A stretch of 64,000 nt of DNA from Diprion similis (Eukaryota > Arthropoda > Insecta > Hymenoptera > Diprionidae): assembly GCF_021155765.1 (NCBI RefSeq), contig NC_060108.1:16331025-16395024 (forward strand). The letters are read 5' to 3'. The notes under the pieces were generated by a model that was not told the DNA's origin, made no database searches, and saw only the letters and a list, made by a program, of their open reading frames with translations. Position 1 is the stretch's first letter, and each line of letters starts with the position of its first letter. Shown here piece by piece: positions 48,307-61,900 of this stretch. The position numbers and the translations under genes are program-made.

Positions 48307-51300
48307 TTTTGCTATAAAATAATTGTGATCTCGTGATGCAAAAACTTTGCTGTTCGCGATGCGCCGCGATTCAACTTTCGAATATAGTCAGTCGTTCGTT
48401 CTAATTGCGTATAATATAACAGGGTAGACCCCACCTGCTGGCCACACACAAGCATGAACAAACGTCCGTGTGACGAAGGCAGGAAACAGGAACTACGCCG
48501 TGACATACGCAGTTCCGAACTATGCCGTTCCTCTGTTTCCGGTAAACTCTCAGACAAGATCGCCGCACGTGTGTAATACAACATCGGGCAGCACACGCCG
48601 GAAATGATAGTTCCGAACATAAAACAACACAAATAATAATCCAATATTCCGCCTCACCTATTCTAACTTCTCCCTGTTTTTTCCTCTCTTCTTATTCCGG
48701 TGATGCGTGTTTCTGAAAGACAAAATTATAACGATGAAAAGAAAAGTATAGAAATAAAAAAAAAAAAAAAAAAATAAGAAAATAAAACAATAATCAGAGC
48801 AACGACTCGTTGCGCGAAACCTGCTAAAACACCTGACACTCCAGCGAACGTTATACCTGTCACTGGTAATCCGGTTAATTTCCCCGACACAATCGTAGTT
48901 GGAGAAGGGAATATTCGTGACTGAATTATGTAGCATGGAGTGTAGCAATCGCGGTCCTATTTTAGAACCTCGTCGTCTCGGTGCTTTTTCCGAGGGTGAG
49001 AGAAGCGCTGTGCTGACGATGAGTCGTCTTGCGTCGCGTCGCATCACATCGCGTCGCGACGTCCGGGTGAGACGAGGGCCTTCTTTCCTTGTCCCGCAGC
49101 TTGCGATTAGGGGAGCAGTCCGAAACCCGAGAGCCGAGGTATTTTGTGAAACCTGAAAACTTCGCTGGCCCGTGTCGCCCCCAATCGATTTATCGGGGCT
49201 GAAAGGCCAATCGAAGAGGCTGACGAGCCCCTATAGAACTGCACGTCGTGCACAGAGATTCGAGGAGGCTGCAGTCCGCGGGGCAGGTTCTCATTATTTC
49301 GTTGATTCAGACTTGCTTTCAACCTGCAAAAATGCGAGAATCTAAACGTAGGGTGGGAAAAAGAGAAAAGTGCCAAAAGACGCACGCAGCGTAATTTTGA
49401 AAATTGAAAGAGGAAGAATAATATATGTACGAGAAAAACGAAAGACTCCCGACGGATTGGGAACCACTGTTACAAAGATCGTCGAGTAAGGTGTCAGGGA
49501 CGAACAGCGGCGCGGGGCCGTTGAACTGTTTTTATTTTCTTTTCGTTTCTTTATTTTTTTATGTCACGTTTATTTTTTGGCATCCGTCCTTTTTCCTTCG
49601 CCGCATGAATGGGGCGTTGAAATATCCAGATACGTGTGCGGTGTACAGTGGCGATGGAATCTTAGCTCATTTCGTCTATTCTCTTCTCCGAATGCTGCGC
49701 ATCCCGATGCCTTGTCCGCGTTTACAGAATCTATACTGAAAGCGAAAATAGCCCTGCAACAGATGCACGAAAGTCTTCCGGTTACGTGTTACACGTTTCA
49801 ACCCAAGTAGAAACATCGAAAGAGTTTGAGAGATTATAAATTTTTTTCCAAATCCTTTTCACGACAGATTAGAACAGCCAACTTATAACATCAACGTTTT
49901 CTCAAAACCGTTTTTGGATTCGCGGAACACCCGAATAATTGCCATGCCAATTATAGTGATTGTGGTTCTGTGGGGGGATTTCGCTACCCTGCAATGCGAA
50001 GCCAACCGCCCCCCTTCAATTTCGTCATGGCTTGGCCTCCCCCGTTTCTGTTACGCCCCTGCTTGCCGCTGGAATCGATAACTGGCTTCGCACATCGAGT
50101 AAGCTCCGAAGCACACCAGCCACCGCAGACTCGTTGCCTTACCTCGGCCGATTCTCTCCGGCCACGACGGAGCATCGAAAACGAGGGAAAAATTGGAAAA
50201 TAAATTTAAGGGAAAAGGTTGAACAAAATCGGATGAAAAAATGTAACGTTAGCTTGTTTTTCCCTCATCTGCGTTGTTCTAAATTACAATTAAAGGGGTT
50301 TTGGGTTTCCGAGATCCGTTGCATCATAGAAGCGTTGACTATAAGAAGAGAATTTTCAACGAAAGACGTTTAAAGTCTTATATATACTGTACATGTATAT
50401 GTATACGAAGACGTGCCGGGTTCAACGACCTTTTCCCGCGTCAAGGGAAGAAAAGGAGAAACCGGGAACCACGAAAACAGATGGACTACTATGATTATCG
50501 GCTTTTGTTTATCCGGGGGATGAGCTTATCGCTCAAAATTCAAATTTGTATTCGCGGCAGGAATGCTTATGCATATATGAAAATTAGCCTTTCTTAAATC
50601 GACTGTCCACGTCGTTGCTGATATGGATGTAAATGGCAAAGAATACGGGGCCTCAGAACTCCGCCAACAGTCGGCCCGGTGTCATTTATGACCTTATATA
50701 AATTCACTTCTCCTTAAAGCCGCCTGATGGAATTCTTAATTTTAAATTTTCCCTCGTCCCCTTTTCCGCGCTATACTGACGACGGTGGCAGCGGCAGTGG
50801 AAGCGTCATCAACGACGTCTCGTATAATTGTTGACGTGTCTTCTCTCACGATTTAGTTCCGTGACTTCATACCGTCCACTTGTTAGACTTGCACAGTTTA
50901 AACGATGTTAATCGATTTCACAGCCGGTTTGCACGTGAAAATTTTTCTATTCGCTCGTTAAGGGCATAGTTGATTTATCTGATGAACGAGATCGAGATAT
51001 CACGGATTCAATTAGGCATGCTTAAATTTCTTTCTGAGATGATTCTGTTTTCAGAGTTGCATAAAAAAAATTGTGACGATAGTTTACAACTCCTTTAACT
51101 CATACTGTCACTTTATTCGTTATAAAACAGAATCACCTTTCTTATATCCTTTAGAAAATAAAGAACCTCTTTTTTCTGGCAGAATCTTGGTCTGAAAAAT
51201 TTTTATTCTTACATTTCTCCACAATTAAATATCACCGATGATCAATGATCTGAGACCTATTTCGCGAGATTCAAATCTTTGTCCAAACGATCCTAGTTAT

Positions 51301-53111
51301 TTATACAACAAATCGTACCTTGACGTTGAATCTGTGTTTTCTGAATTTGTCAAAGTTGCACACCCTGGAACGAAAGGTATAACAGACGAGCGTTTTGTCA
51401 GGCGTAACAAGAGGAGAGAAAAGAATACATTCACATGCCCTTCTCTCCGCTCTTTCATATGGCGACAGAACGCTGCATGAGTCACATATTTATGCGTGCA
51501 GCCGACGTACGTGGATACAATAATTGTAGAAAGTTATTGTATGGACGATTCTAGGGCCACGGGGGATCGAAAGTCCCTAGAGTCGCCCGCTCAGCGGGGG
51601 TGAGAACGCATCGAGTCCCAGCCCTCGTATTACGTAGCACCCCCGTTCACCCCCGTTCACCCCCCGTCGTCTTCCGAATGTCACTGTCATAAAACGGACA
51701 AAGACTCTTACAGAGATGCTGCACTTTTCCAAGAAATAATATTACCGCGTTAGTTACACTCGTTAACGGCCGCCTCGCGGTTTAGGCCGCGTCATCTTCT
51801 CACATTAACGAACCTTGCCCCGAGACGTTGAGGCTAAACCTGGGACGACCGAATGTGTTAAGGTCTCCCCTTCGACCTCTGCTCTCCTCAGACAATTCCT
51901 GTTATGCATAAAAAAAGATACGGTAGAAAACTGCCGGATGGAAATTGAATTTTTCATTTTCAATTTCGCTGATCAGCTCGGCTTTCACCCGAATTCCGTG
52001 CAAAAATAATTCGGAGATATATAGGAGAAATATAATATCTTGTCCTCGGAGGGGTTTCATCAATAACTTATCGCACGTTGTGAAAATTTTTCCAATTATT
52101 TCGCCGGCACCGATCTTATACGGATGATTGACTAATTTTTATTCCACCCCACGTTATCAAGATCGAGGCCGAGTCTTTTATCATCGATACTTTGGAAATT
52201 GCTATCAGCCTTCTCAAACAGAATTCTATTTAAGAAATTAACTGTTTTTTTTTTTCACGATGCAGGATCCAAAATTAGTTAATAAGATAATCGACGATGT
52301 TTCATCAGGAAATTGAAAACCGGCTCTGAACTGTTTTCACTATATTTGTATAACTGAGTAAAATATATAAAACGTATCAAGATTCCCTCCTCTTAAATTC
52401 ATACACGCGTAAATTATGAACTTGAGAACATGTAAATTGAGTATATCGCACATAGCAAAGCGTAGCTCGTGAACGCGCATGTGCAAGGGCATGATTTAAA
52501 CAATTTAAGCAAATAAACGAGTCCTCGGTACAATTTGAATTAACCGATTCAATAAGCCGCGCAGTGGTCCTCTCAAAACTCAGCTGCAGGTTCGTCAAAG
52601 AGGTCGCGACGGCGGCTGGAAAGGCTTGAAAGTACCACGAGTAAAAAAAAAAGAAAGATAAAAGAAAAGGAAAAAAGAATCCACCCTGCAATGAAAAAGT
52701 TTCATTTCTTCCGGCTTCTTTTTTTTTTCTTCTCTCCTCTCTCCTTTCTCTTCTCCGTTTCTACGTCTGCTGGATCCCTCATGCAACGGATCATGGGGGT
52801 TGGCCTCTAGTTCATCATCCGTGCAGCGGCTGCGGCGGCGGAGGCGGCGGTTCTGCCGCATATATAGCCGCGGGTGAACCTCTCATTGATTTTTTTTCAC
52901 TGCCCGGGAAGTATACGGGGACAGCTGTGGTTAGCCCTGGATTACTGGAGAATTCCTCAGCTACGGCCACGCGTTCTTGTACGCACATAGTCGCGTAAAC
53001 GTACGCCGACTATTATTTCATCGGTCACGACAACTTCCGGTCTGACTCTTGCACAGCCCGCGGGTATTGGGAAATTGCGAAACGTACGTTTTATTCATAC
53101 CTCCTCATCCT

Positions 53112-53128
53112 CCCCCCCCCCCCCCCCC
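53112..53128. repeat. Poly-C run
   Basis: Seventeen consecutive C, the complement of a poly-G run. Potential G-quadruplex on the minus strand. Confidence 0.9.
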
Positions 53129-56100
53129 GCCCATCCTTAATGCTTCGCGGTTTGTAATCCCGTTTATGTATGGGTATATATATATATAACTCTTATACGA
53201 GTACCAAGTTTCAGTGTAATTGATTGCAAACTGGAACTCTCTCGTTAAATTCTTTTTTATTTCTATACTCTTCGCTCTTTCGCTTTTTCGTCATTCATTT
53301 TTCCTCTCTTTTTCCACTCTATTTTCAACCGTTATACACGTCGGGATAATCGGGAAATTTTTTTACCGTGATAAAACTTTTCCAACCTCCGTCGATTATG
53401 TTGTTGTACATACCTAGACACTTTTTGCAAACGATTTATCGCCTGCATTATTCGGTAAACGCCGCCGCGCCGTAAACTTGTCGACTCGATATTAAAACTA
53501 TTTGGCTAGGTATATATATATAGATTTTTGATAGTGTATATTATTGTACGTATGTAAGGCAATAAATAACGGATTTCTGAAGAGGAGAGAGGCGCTGAAT
53601 TGATGAAATATTTTCTCGTTTGTACGCTGCGACTTCAGTTGCGTATTTTCATCGCTTGTTTTTCATACGTGCTACATAGAGTCGAATGATTTGTTGGAAA
53701 TCGATTTTTTTTGCGATTCAATCGTTTCCTCCAGGCAGATAATTGGTTTTGAAATGATAGCTGCCTGTTATTATTTTAGTTTCATTTTTCGCTGATATAT
53801 ATATATGTATATATAGCTTTTCAGATCGTTGTACAGGACCCAATTATTTTACTTCATGTACTATATTTTATTATTTCAGATAAGGGGTAACTTTTTTTTC
53901 ACAGTCCCGATTATTAATCGTTTGATACAGAGGAGAAAAATCTGCAAGCTATAAATAGAGGCTTTAATTCTTTCTCAAAGACTGCGGTGAATATTTTATT
54001 GGTAAAAAGGTTTTTCATTTCTGTTGATTGGCGATAGAAGAGCAAACTGCATGTGTGTATATATGTATAAACCGGTAAATGTAGGTACATAATAGTTTAT
54101 GCACAGACTAATGTTCATCTTGTATTGATAACATCTGGCCGGTGAGAGTAATTTACGATTTGAATGGTAATCACCGTCGTAACAGACAAGAATAAATAAT
54201 CCAGTTGTTAGCGTGGGCGGATTGATGACCAGCAGTGATTACGTTGATGCGGTTCGAGTCTGCAGGCCGTCGTGAAATCGGGTTATCTATCAATCGTAAA
54301 GCGTTAATCAGTCCGTGCCAAAGGACAATAAAATAATCAAGGCGTCTAAGTATATGGCGGTATTTCAGCAAGACAAGGGATGCTGTAGGTGGTGTAGTAA
54401 AGAGAGAGAAGCAAAGGAGGTCTAATACTCGGTTTTAACGGGGTGATTTCGAACCGTTGAAAAAATAATCGCCTTTCGGAAATAATCGCCGTGTAGTCTG
54501 AGCCCCGGAATATGATTCCACAGGCCCCATCGTGTTCCACACTTTAATTTTCGTTTATTTTCTTAAGCTGCAACAGCGAGCGCCGGTCGAGATATACGTA
54601 CACGAGGATTGCAGCTGCAACCGGAAACGGTGCGGTTGTCGCGTCTGCAGCACGAGGGAAGCTACATCGCGATTATTCTCATGCAGATGAGGAGGTGATA
54701 TGTGGAGTTCAAAAATATGTGGGCTAACAAATTTCGCAACGCTGCACTGGGCGCTTGTTCGCGCAAACAATACCAAGTGGAATAATTCAAACGGGCTTAA
54801 TTGACGCGGCGCTAATTTGTTACGCGATCTCTAAACGTGGGCAGCTCCTCTCATCGTCCTCGATTATAATAATTCGGTGTAAGCAAGGCTGACGGTGAGA
54901 CTGAAACGTGTATGTAAAATTTCAACGCAACGAAAACTCTGTACCTTTATTTTTTTCCAATCAGCGAATTCGGCTTTATTTGCCTTCACCGACCCATGCG
55001 AAACGATATTTGACACACGAATATCCCGCCCTTTTCGCGTTACGGATTTTTACCCCTCGAGTTAGATCGATGCAGCCTACGCTTCTGTTTCCGACTCGTT
55101 TTTTCTTCTTCATTTATACTCCGCACGTCAGTTCGCGTAAAACGTTAAACGGAAACGAGCCAACCAGGCGTTGCTGCACGCTCTTCATTTATCCTGCAGC
55201 TTCCTTCTGGATTTTTCGTCTCGTATTCTTCCTCCCTCTCACTCTGGAACAGTAAGCCCTTCACTGGCGTGCCAAATGAGAGAAAAAATAGAGGGTGAAC
55301 ACAGCCAGACAAAGGGAAGCCTTCTCGCTCTCTGCTCCAATGATCGAAAGGAACAAATCCTGACAAGCTTTGTCATAATATTTATCGCTCCGAACCGCTA
55401 CACCACTTCCCGAATCCGAAGGTACATATATATATATATATGCCTTTGGTCTGTTACTGTTGGGCGTCCTTTTTTTTCTCATCAATTTTTATTCTCGCAT
55501 GTCGACCGTAAAATCTCGTCGTTACAGTTTATTTCTCGAACAAATTTTTTGTTTGCTTGTCAAATGATGTGAAATGGCCGCTGTTGATATCACACATGAC
55601 AGAATGGAGTCGGTGACTGTACCATGTGAAAGCGAAATGAGATACGTGTAATATATATCTGCTGGACAATGAATGATGAAACACGTTTAGAAACCGAAAT
55701 ACATGCACGGAATCGTTTGTGGAAACCATCAGAATTCCTTGAAATTTTATAAGGTATCAATTTCGGGATATATTTGCTTTCAGATTTCGCCGAAACTTGG
55801 CCGATTCTGTAAAGTCGCGAGCCACAATCGGTTGTTCAGAAATTCTCTAAAAAATTGTCGGAAATCTGTTCAACACAGGTATTTGAAATCTAATAATTTT
55901 TGAAACTCATTAAGATTCCAACAATCCTGAAGTCCTGTGAAGTTTCATCATAAAATTCTCTTGAGTTTTAAAATATTCGTTAGATTTCTACGAAACCTGA
56001 CAAAGTGCGCGGTATTTTGCAATACGCAATCTTCAGTACCAAAATGAACTTATGTAAAAAAAGTATCAAAGAGATCCTGTGAAACATCCTTTTGATTCAT

Positions 56101-57615
56101 ACAAATAAAATCTGGCAAAGCTCAGGTGAAGTTCTTTGAAGGTAGTCAGAAAAAATCTGACGTTACATCTTGATCAGAGTAAATATCAGTAATTTTTAAA
56201 AAATAATATGGAGTATTTCAAACAGTATCGGGTCTTGTGATTTAAGGTAGGCAATAGGCAGACTCCAGTAAGACGTACCTCCATCCGGGGCTGACAAGTA
56301 TATTTGATCAAGAATGAAAAGTGGGAGCGAGAAAGAGAGAGGAAGAGCCAGGTATCGTTTTTCACTCCCGAGTACCGAGCACCGGTTGATCCCAGCTGAA
56401 AGTAGTTATTTAATATGTTTCAAGAAGGATTAGGTATCGTATTTCTCCACGGCTTGACCTTACACAGCCATCTTCCAGGCCCTCTTGCTTGCGTTATACC
56501 CACACATCTTCGTCCGAGCATCAATACAACGTGCGCACTTGAGAGAGGGAGAGAAGAAGCAAGGAACGAGAGGAAGAGTCGGACGGTGCGTATTCCGAAC
56601 ATCTGTGTTCTCACGTTGGGAACCATCTTCATTCTGACAATGAGAATGACGTCAGTGCGGATTATCACGTCTGCAATTATTCTCATGCGATTTTTCTTTT
56701 CATTCTCAACTGGTCTTGGCTTTTATTACAATTGCCAAGATAAATTCAATCATATCAATTTTATCTCGAATGTCTAAAAAAATGCCTTTTTTTATTTAGT
56801 ACATTTTGAATTATGAGATAGGTCGGTGATAAGACGATCATACGATAACAATTACGATGATACGGAAGGTGGCACCGTGAAACTTCATTATTTTCTTACA
56901 ATTCTATCGTTTTCGACTAATATCTAAACGGCTAACGAAACTATTGACGTTCTACAAGCCAATAAGTGTCTCTGCCAAGAACTGAAAAGTGGTTTAAAAA
57001 ATTAATTGCAGTATTTCACTGGTAGCTAAAAAGAAAAAAATTTTGAAATCAAAGACCCTAATCTGATAATGGCGGGGAGTTCTTACGCACCGCTGCCAAA
57101 TTTTGAAAAGGAAAAGTGAAAAAAAAACTAATTTTCCAAGTCTTCTTTATACGGCGTGCTTTATAAACGGTGGCAGTTTCGCTGCTCCATCCGTTGAGTC
57201 GACGCTGGCTGCAGACGAATCTTTTGCATAGGCTTGAGGAGGAGAACCCGTGCTTCGCATCCGGCCCTGCCAGTCGAGCTGGACCATCGGAGACAAAGTG
57301 CAGGGGGATCGTAGTGCTGCATTAAACAAATTGTAAATAACAATGGTAGATTCGGACGCGCCCAGACTCATTTCCGGTCAGGTCCATCCTACGGGTAGCG
57401 ATGTGCAGGCACCCGGTGCCTGCTCTCTTATTAAATTGGTCAGGCTCGAACGGTTTCGCTCTTTCTAATTGAACCCAGCGATACACAGAAGCACAACGAT
57501 TAGTCCCCCCTTCAATTCACTTGTCGCGTGTTTAACAAGACGCTGCAGTGCACAGTCTACCTACCACATCTTGGCATCAAACTCTGACCTCAACGTCTCT
57601 TTACACCTGTTTCAG

Positions 57616-57675
57616 AACCAAACGCCACCCATGCTTTAGTGAAGGTGAAATCAAGGAAGAAAGCCGGGCCGCAAG
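57616..57675 (+). other. CadN: CadN 5'UTR part of the first coding exon
   Basis: A TGTTTCAG acceptor ends at 57615. The 60 bases before the start codon contain stops in the coding frame (TAG, TGA, TGA), so the start at 57676 is the first usable one in this exon. Confidence 0.7.
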
Positions 57676-58972
57676 ATGTGGCGCGTAATAGTCAGCGCAC
57701 TTCTCCTGGCGGTGCCAGCTAGGGCGAAGGTGTCCGTCTTGCCCCACGACGTCTACCCGGGCTTCGAGGTGAAGCAGCTCCACGGGGCGGGTCGGGAGCC
57801 GTCGAACTACCGGCTGCTGGAGACGGGATTCTCAAAGTACTTCGCGGTCCTGGACAACGGGATGGTGATGACAACCTCGGACCTTACGCCGCTGGTGAAC
57901 CGGCCGGTGAACCTGATCGTCCTCGAGGAGCTGGGCAACCGGACCCAGACCCACGACCTCCACCTCTACGTCCTCGACAGGAAGAACATGCTCACGTTCT
58001 CTCACGGGCATCTGGGTGACGGCAAGGTGGCGGAAAACGCCCCGGCGGGGACGGTGGTCGTCGGTTTCCCGGTGCTACACGCATCCGGGAACTTCCCGGT
58101 CCACTACAAGATCCTGCCCGAAGTCGGCGACCGGCCCTTTGTTCTAATGGACACGCGGACCGGGAACATGGGTGCTAATTTAACCTTGAAGAGCTCGGTC
58201 CAGGGGGTTAGAGTCGTGACGTCACGACCCCTGGACCGCGAGACGAAGCAGAGTTACACGGTGGTCATCCACGCCTCCGACTCCGACTTCATAAGCAGGT
58301 CCAAGATTAGTGGGCGAGTTACGGTACTCGACGAGAACGACAATAGCCCGGTATTCGAGAGCGAGGTGTACAGGTTCGTCATAAAGCCAACGAACTTCGG
58401 GGCGTCGCCGAACGACGCGGTTGCCGAGTGGAAGAGGTTCTCCACCATCGGCAAGGTCCGGGCGACCGATGCAGACGGCGACAAACTCGCCTACAGGCTC
58501 GTTGCTCCCAGTAATCTTGTCGTGATCGTACCGCAGACGGGGGAGATCCTCCTGACGGGAGACCCCCAGAGCTCTTTGGAGGAGGACATGGAGGTGGAAA
58601 TCATGATCGAGGCTCACGACGTTAGGACGCCGAGCAGGACCAGTGAGAAGCCGGCAAAGGTACTTTTGCAGTTTGTCACCTCAATACCGATTCGGGAGGA
58701 GCATCGAATCGAGAAACGACGAGTCACCAGGGCCGTTAGACCTACGAAGAAGGTGGAATTCAGTGAGACCAGCGGCGAGGAAGAAGGTAAAGTCGTGTTT
58801 CAGCTCGAGAAGGAAACCGAGAGGGAAACGTTCAAGATCAAGGATGAGAATCAGTGGGTCACCGTTACGGCAAACGGATCCGTAAGGGTTCGCCAGAAGT
58901 GGGACTACGAGGAACTTGGACCTGAGAAAACCATTGACTTCTGGGTCATAATCAATAACGCTGGCATTGGTG
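57676..58972 (+). CDS. CadN: CadN first coding exon: signal peptide and N-terminal repeats
   Basis: This exon of 432 codons ends at a GTTAGT donor, with the split codon completed by AT at 60160. Residues 1-17 form the signal peptide. A variable N-terminal region follows, then a cadherin repeat ending DENDNSPVF (about 218-227) and a further one around VRATDADGDK. At about 343-352 a basic stretch (HRIEKRRVTRAVRP) fits a minimal RXXR convertase site and may mark the end of a prodomain; that is inference. GC content is much higher than in the introns, as expected for a long coding exon. Confidence 0.9.
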
Positions 58973-61900
58973 GTTAGTAAATGATTTTTCGTTCATCTTG
59001 CACTCACTGATGATGGTTCTACTATTTTTATACCCACTATATTGGGGCTTGAGAACGTGAATCGATCTTTGTTTCTGTCAGCCCCACCGATCAAACCCCT
59101 TTCTTTTATGATCTAAATCTTAGCAAATTGGAATGGAAATTGGACTAAATTACAATGGATATTTTTCAATGCACCCCGATACTCGTCACAAGAATATGAT
59201 TTTACTATTTCATACGGTATTTTTTATTGAAGGATGGTGCGCCAAGCATTTCGACCTCCTCTGTCGATTCCCACATGGTACATAGTATTTTCTATTTTTA
59301 TTTCTATCGGCTGGTTGTTCTAACTCCTGCAATCGTCAAAGCTATCTGTCGACTTCTAATTCTCCAGCTTTAATTTTTGCTTTCAACGAAGAAAAACAAC
59401 AAACACCGTCGAAGCGCTTCGCTCTCACCTCATTCTGCAGTCTTTTTAATGTTGATCATCACATTAACTTCTAATCAATACGGTCATATACGAAATTAAA
59501 CATCGCTTTTCATTTTTGTGCAGGGATTAATCAATGCGAGTTTATTTAGATGCACATTCCTGGCAGTGCTGTACTTCCAAAATTTGATGCAACATTTTCA
59601 AAGAATTTGAGTAAAACAATTTGAACGTAACGAAAACTCTTTGGGCGCCAAGGTTTACACAATATTATGCGAAGGCGTATCGTAATCTCGTTTACTCAGT
59701 CTCGTTTACAGTTTGTTCTCCAGTTTGTTGAGCGAACATCAGATTTTGGATTAGCTTCAAAGGTGTGCATCGTCTTCCTCTTGGACTCGACACTATGCGA
59801 GAACCGAGTGATTTTCCTTCTATTTAACTATGCATACTGTACTGTGAATGGCGCCTATTCACACACTTTACTAATGTCTTTCTTCTTTATCCCTGGAAAC
59901 TGCAGCACTAAAATGTAAGTATATCAAGACATCAATATATATATATATATATAGTCTTATCGTTAGTCTTCATAGATCTCTGCATTTTTTTGAGATTTGC
60001 CTCAACTACTAAGATATAACACGTATCTATGGAATTTTGGTTGTCTTTTTTCCATCTAAAGGCTTTCTAAACTTACACTTATATGTGTTATTACATTAAA
60101 TTTAACTCCTTCTCTCGGGGAATATCTTACACTGATTTCTCTACCCTCGATAATTCCAGATACTGATAACCAGCGCGTTATCATCCACGTCAAAGACGTC
60201 AATGACGAACCACCCCGTTTCATCAATCGACCATTGCCCATGCAAGCCGTGGTTCAGCTGAACGCGCCACCGAACACTCCGGTCTTCACACTCCAAGCAA
60301 GAGATCCAGACACAGATCACAACATCCATTATTTCATCGTCAGGGATCGAAGTAAGTGAACGTAGTGAAACCCAGATGACTTTTCACCCAAATTCTCTGA
60401 CATTTCGAGCAGTTTTACAACGTCTGATATTCCCTTTCACAGCTGGCGGTCGATTCGAAGTAGACGAAAGATCAGGTGTGGTGCGAACTCGAGGTACAGA
60501 CCTCTTTCAATTGGACATGGAATACGTCCTTTACGTCAAAGCCGAGGATCAGAACGGACGAGTGGACGACAGGCGGTACCAATCCACCCCCGAAGAACGA
60601 CTATCCATAGTCGGTGGTAAACGGGCTCCTCAATTTTACTTGCCATCTTACGAGGCCGAGATTCCGGAGAATCAGAGAAAGGACTCGGAGTGAGTATGCA
60701 TAAACTGATTTTCGCCACCTTGGTGGAAAACAAAAATTCACATCGTTGATTATCAATTTTGTTCAATTTCTCGTACAGCATAATATCGGTGAAGGCGAAG
60801 TCTTTCGCAGACAGAGAAATTCGCTACACTTTGAAAGCTCAGGGTCAAGGGGCTGGGACTTTCAACATCGGTCCGACATCTGGCATAGTGAAATTGGCCA
60901 AGGAATTGGACTTTGAGGACGTCAGGCAGCCCCACGTTTACTCATTAGTCGTAACCGCGACCGAAGACTCGGGAGGATTTTCAACGTCCGTCGAGGTGAG
61001 GAATCATTTTGCTAAATTGACACAATCATTGCGTTCGATTGCCTCTGCTTTGACCGTAATAATTCACACTTTTAATGCCTGATAATTTTAGCTCACAATT
61101 AGAGTTTCGGACGTCAACGACAACGCTCCGAAATTCGAGTTGCCAGATTACCAGGCTCACAATGTCGACGAGGATATTCCGCTTGGTACCAGCATCCTGA
61201 AAGTCAAAGCGATGGACTCGGATTCCGGGACGAATGCGGAGATAGAGTACATCGTCTCGGATGATCACTTCAGCGTTGACTCGAACGGTATTATAGTAAA
61301 CAACAAGCAGCTCGATGCCGACAACAACAATGCCTACTACGAGTTCATTGTAACCGCCAAAGACAAGGGTAAGAAATTCTCTCATTTGATAGTTGAATCT
61401 TTGTTTTCACCACTCTCAAAGCTGCGCACAGAGTTTAGTGAGAGTTAGTTTTAGAATCTAAAAATCTCCTCTTCGTGCAGGAGAGCCTTCGAAAACGGGA
61501 ACGGCGACGGTGCGGATTTACACGAAGAATAAAAACGACGAGGAGCCAAAATTCTCGCAGCAAGTCTACACTCCGAACGTGGACGAAAACGCGGGTCCGA
61601 ACACGTTGGTCACTACGGTGGTCGCGTCGGACAAAGACGGGGACACAGTGAGGTTTGGTTTCGTCGGCGGCGGAACGTCGGCGGGTCAGTTTGTGATCGA
61701 GGAGATAACCGGGGTGATTCGTCTCGACGGTAAATCGATTTCCCTCGACCGGGACAAGTACGAGCTGAACGTGACTGCTCTCGACGACGGGGCCTGTTGC
61801 TTGAATGGTGCCGCCACCATCCACACGAGCACAGCGGTCGTCGTCGTCTTCATAACGGACGTCAACGACAACAAGCCGGTCTTCAAGGACTGTGGAACCT

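Larger units (their letters stand above)
42984..57615 (+). other. Probable long 5' intron of the cadherin gene (no coding content found)
   Basis: About 14.6 kb between the candidate donor at 42.98 kb and the acceptor at 57.6 kb. I find no coding gene on either strand. It contains a CTG run (43.6 kb), GA, TA and poly-C microsatellites, GC-rich patches at 49.0-49.3 and 52.8 kb, and an inverted GGGGGTGA/TCACCCCC pair at about 51.59-51.66 kb. Large 5' introns are common in cadherin genes. If the first exon lies elsewhere, part of this is intergenic. Confidence 0.45.

Noticed and set aside
51541..51665. GGGGGTGA and repeated GTTCACCCCC, forming a partial inverted repeat
   Set aside because: The pairing is short and made of low-complexity C/G runs, so it is probably not a functional element.
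52595..52861. Minus-strand frame starting MRQNRRLRRRSRCTDDELEANP, behind a TATATA-like box
   Set aside because: GC-rich CGG-type repeats give the basic start, and the second half is Lys/Glu then Phe-rich, typical of purine/pyrimidine tracts. No family match or splice partner.
54240..54265. GGTTCGAGTCTGC, resembling a tRNA T-arm
   Set aside because: I could not pair an acceptor stem or find the A-box partner at the right distance.
55700..56200. AT-rich stretch with recurring GAAATTT/GAAACTT words
   Set aside because: No fixed period or copy boundaries could be found, so I do not call it a satellite.
56415..56777. Overlapping frames of about 120 and 88 codons on both strands
   Set aside because: They mirror each other and lack motifs; they lie in the proposed CadN 5' intron.
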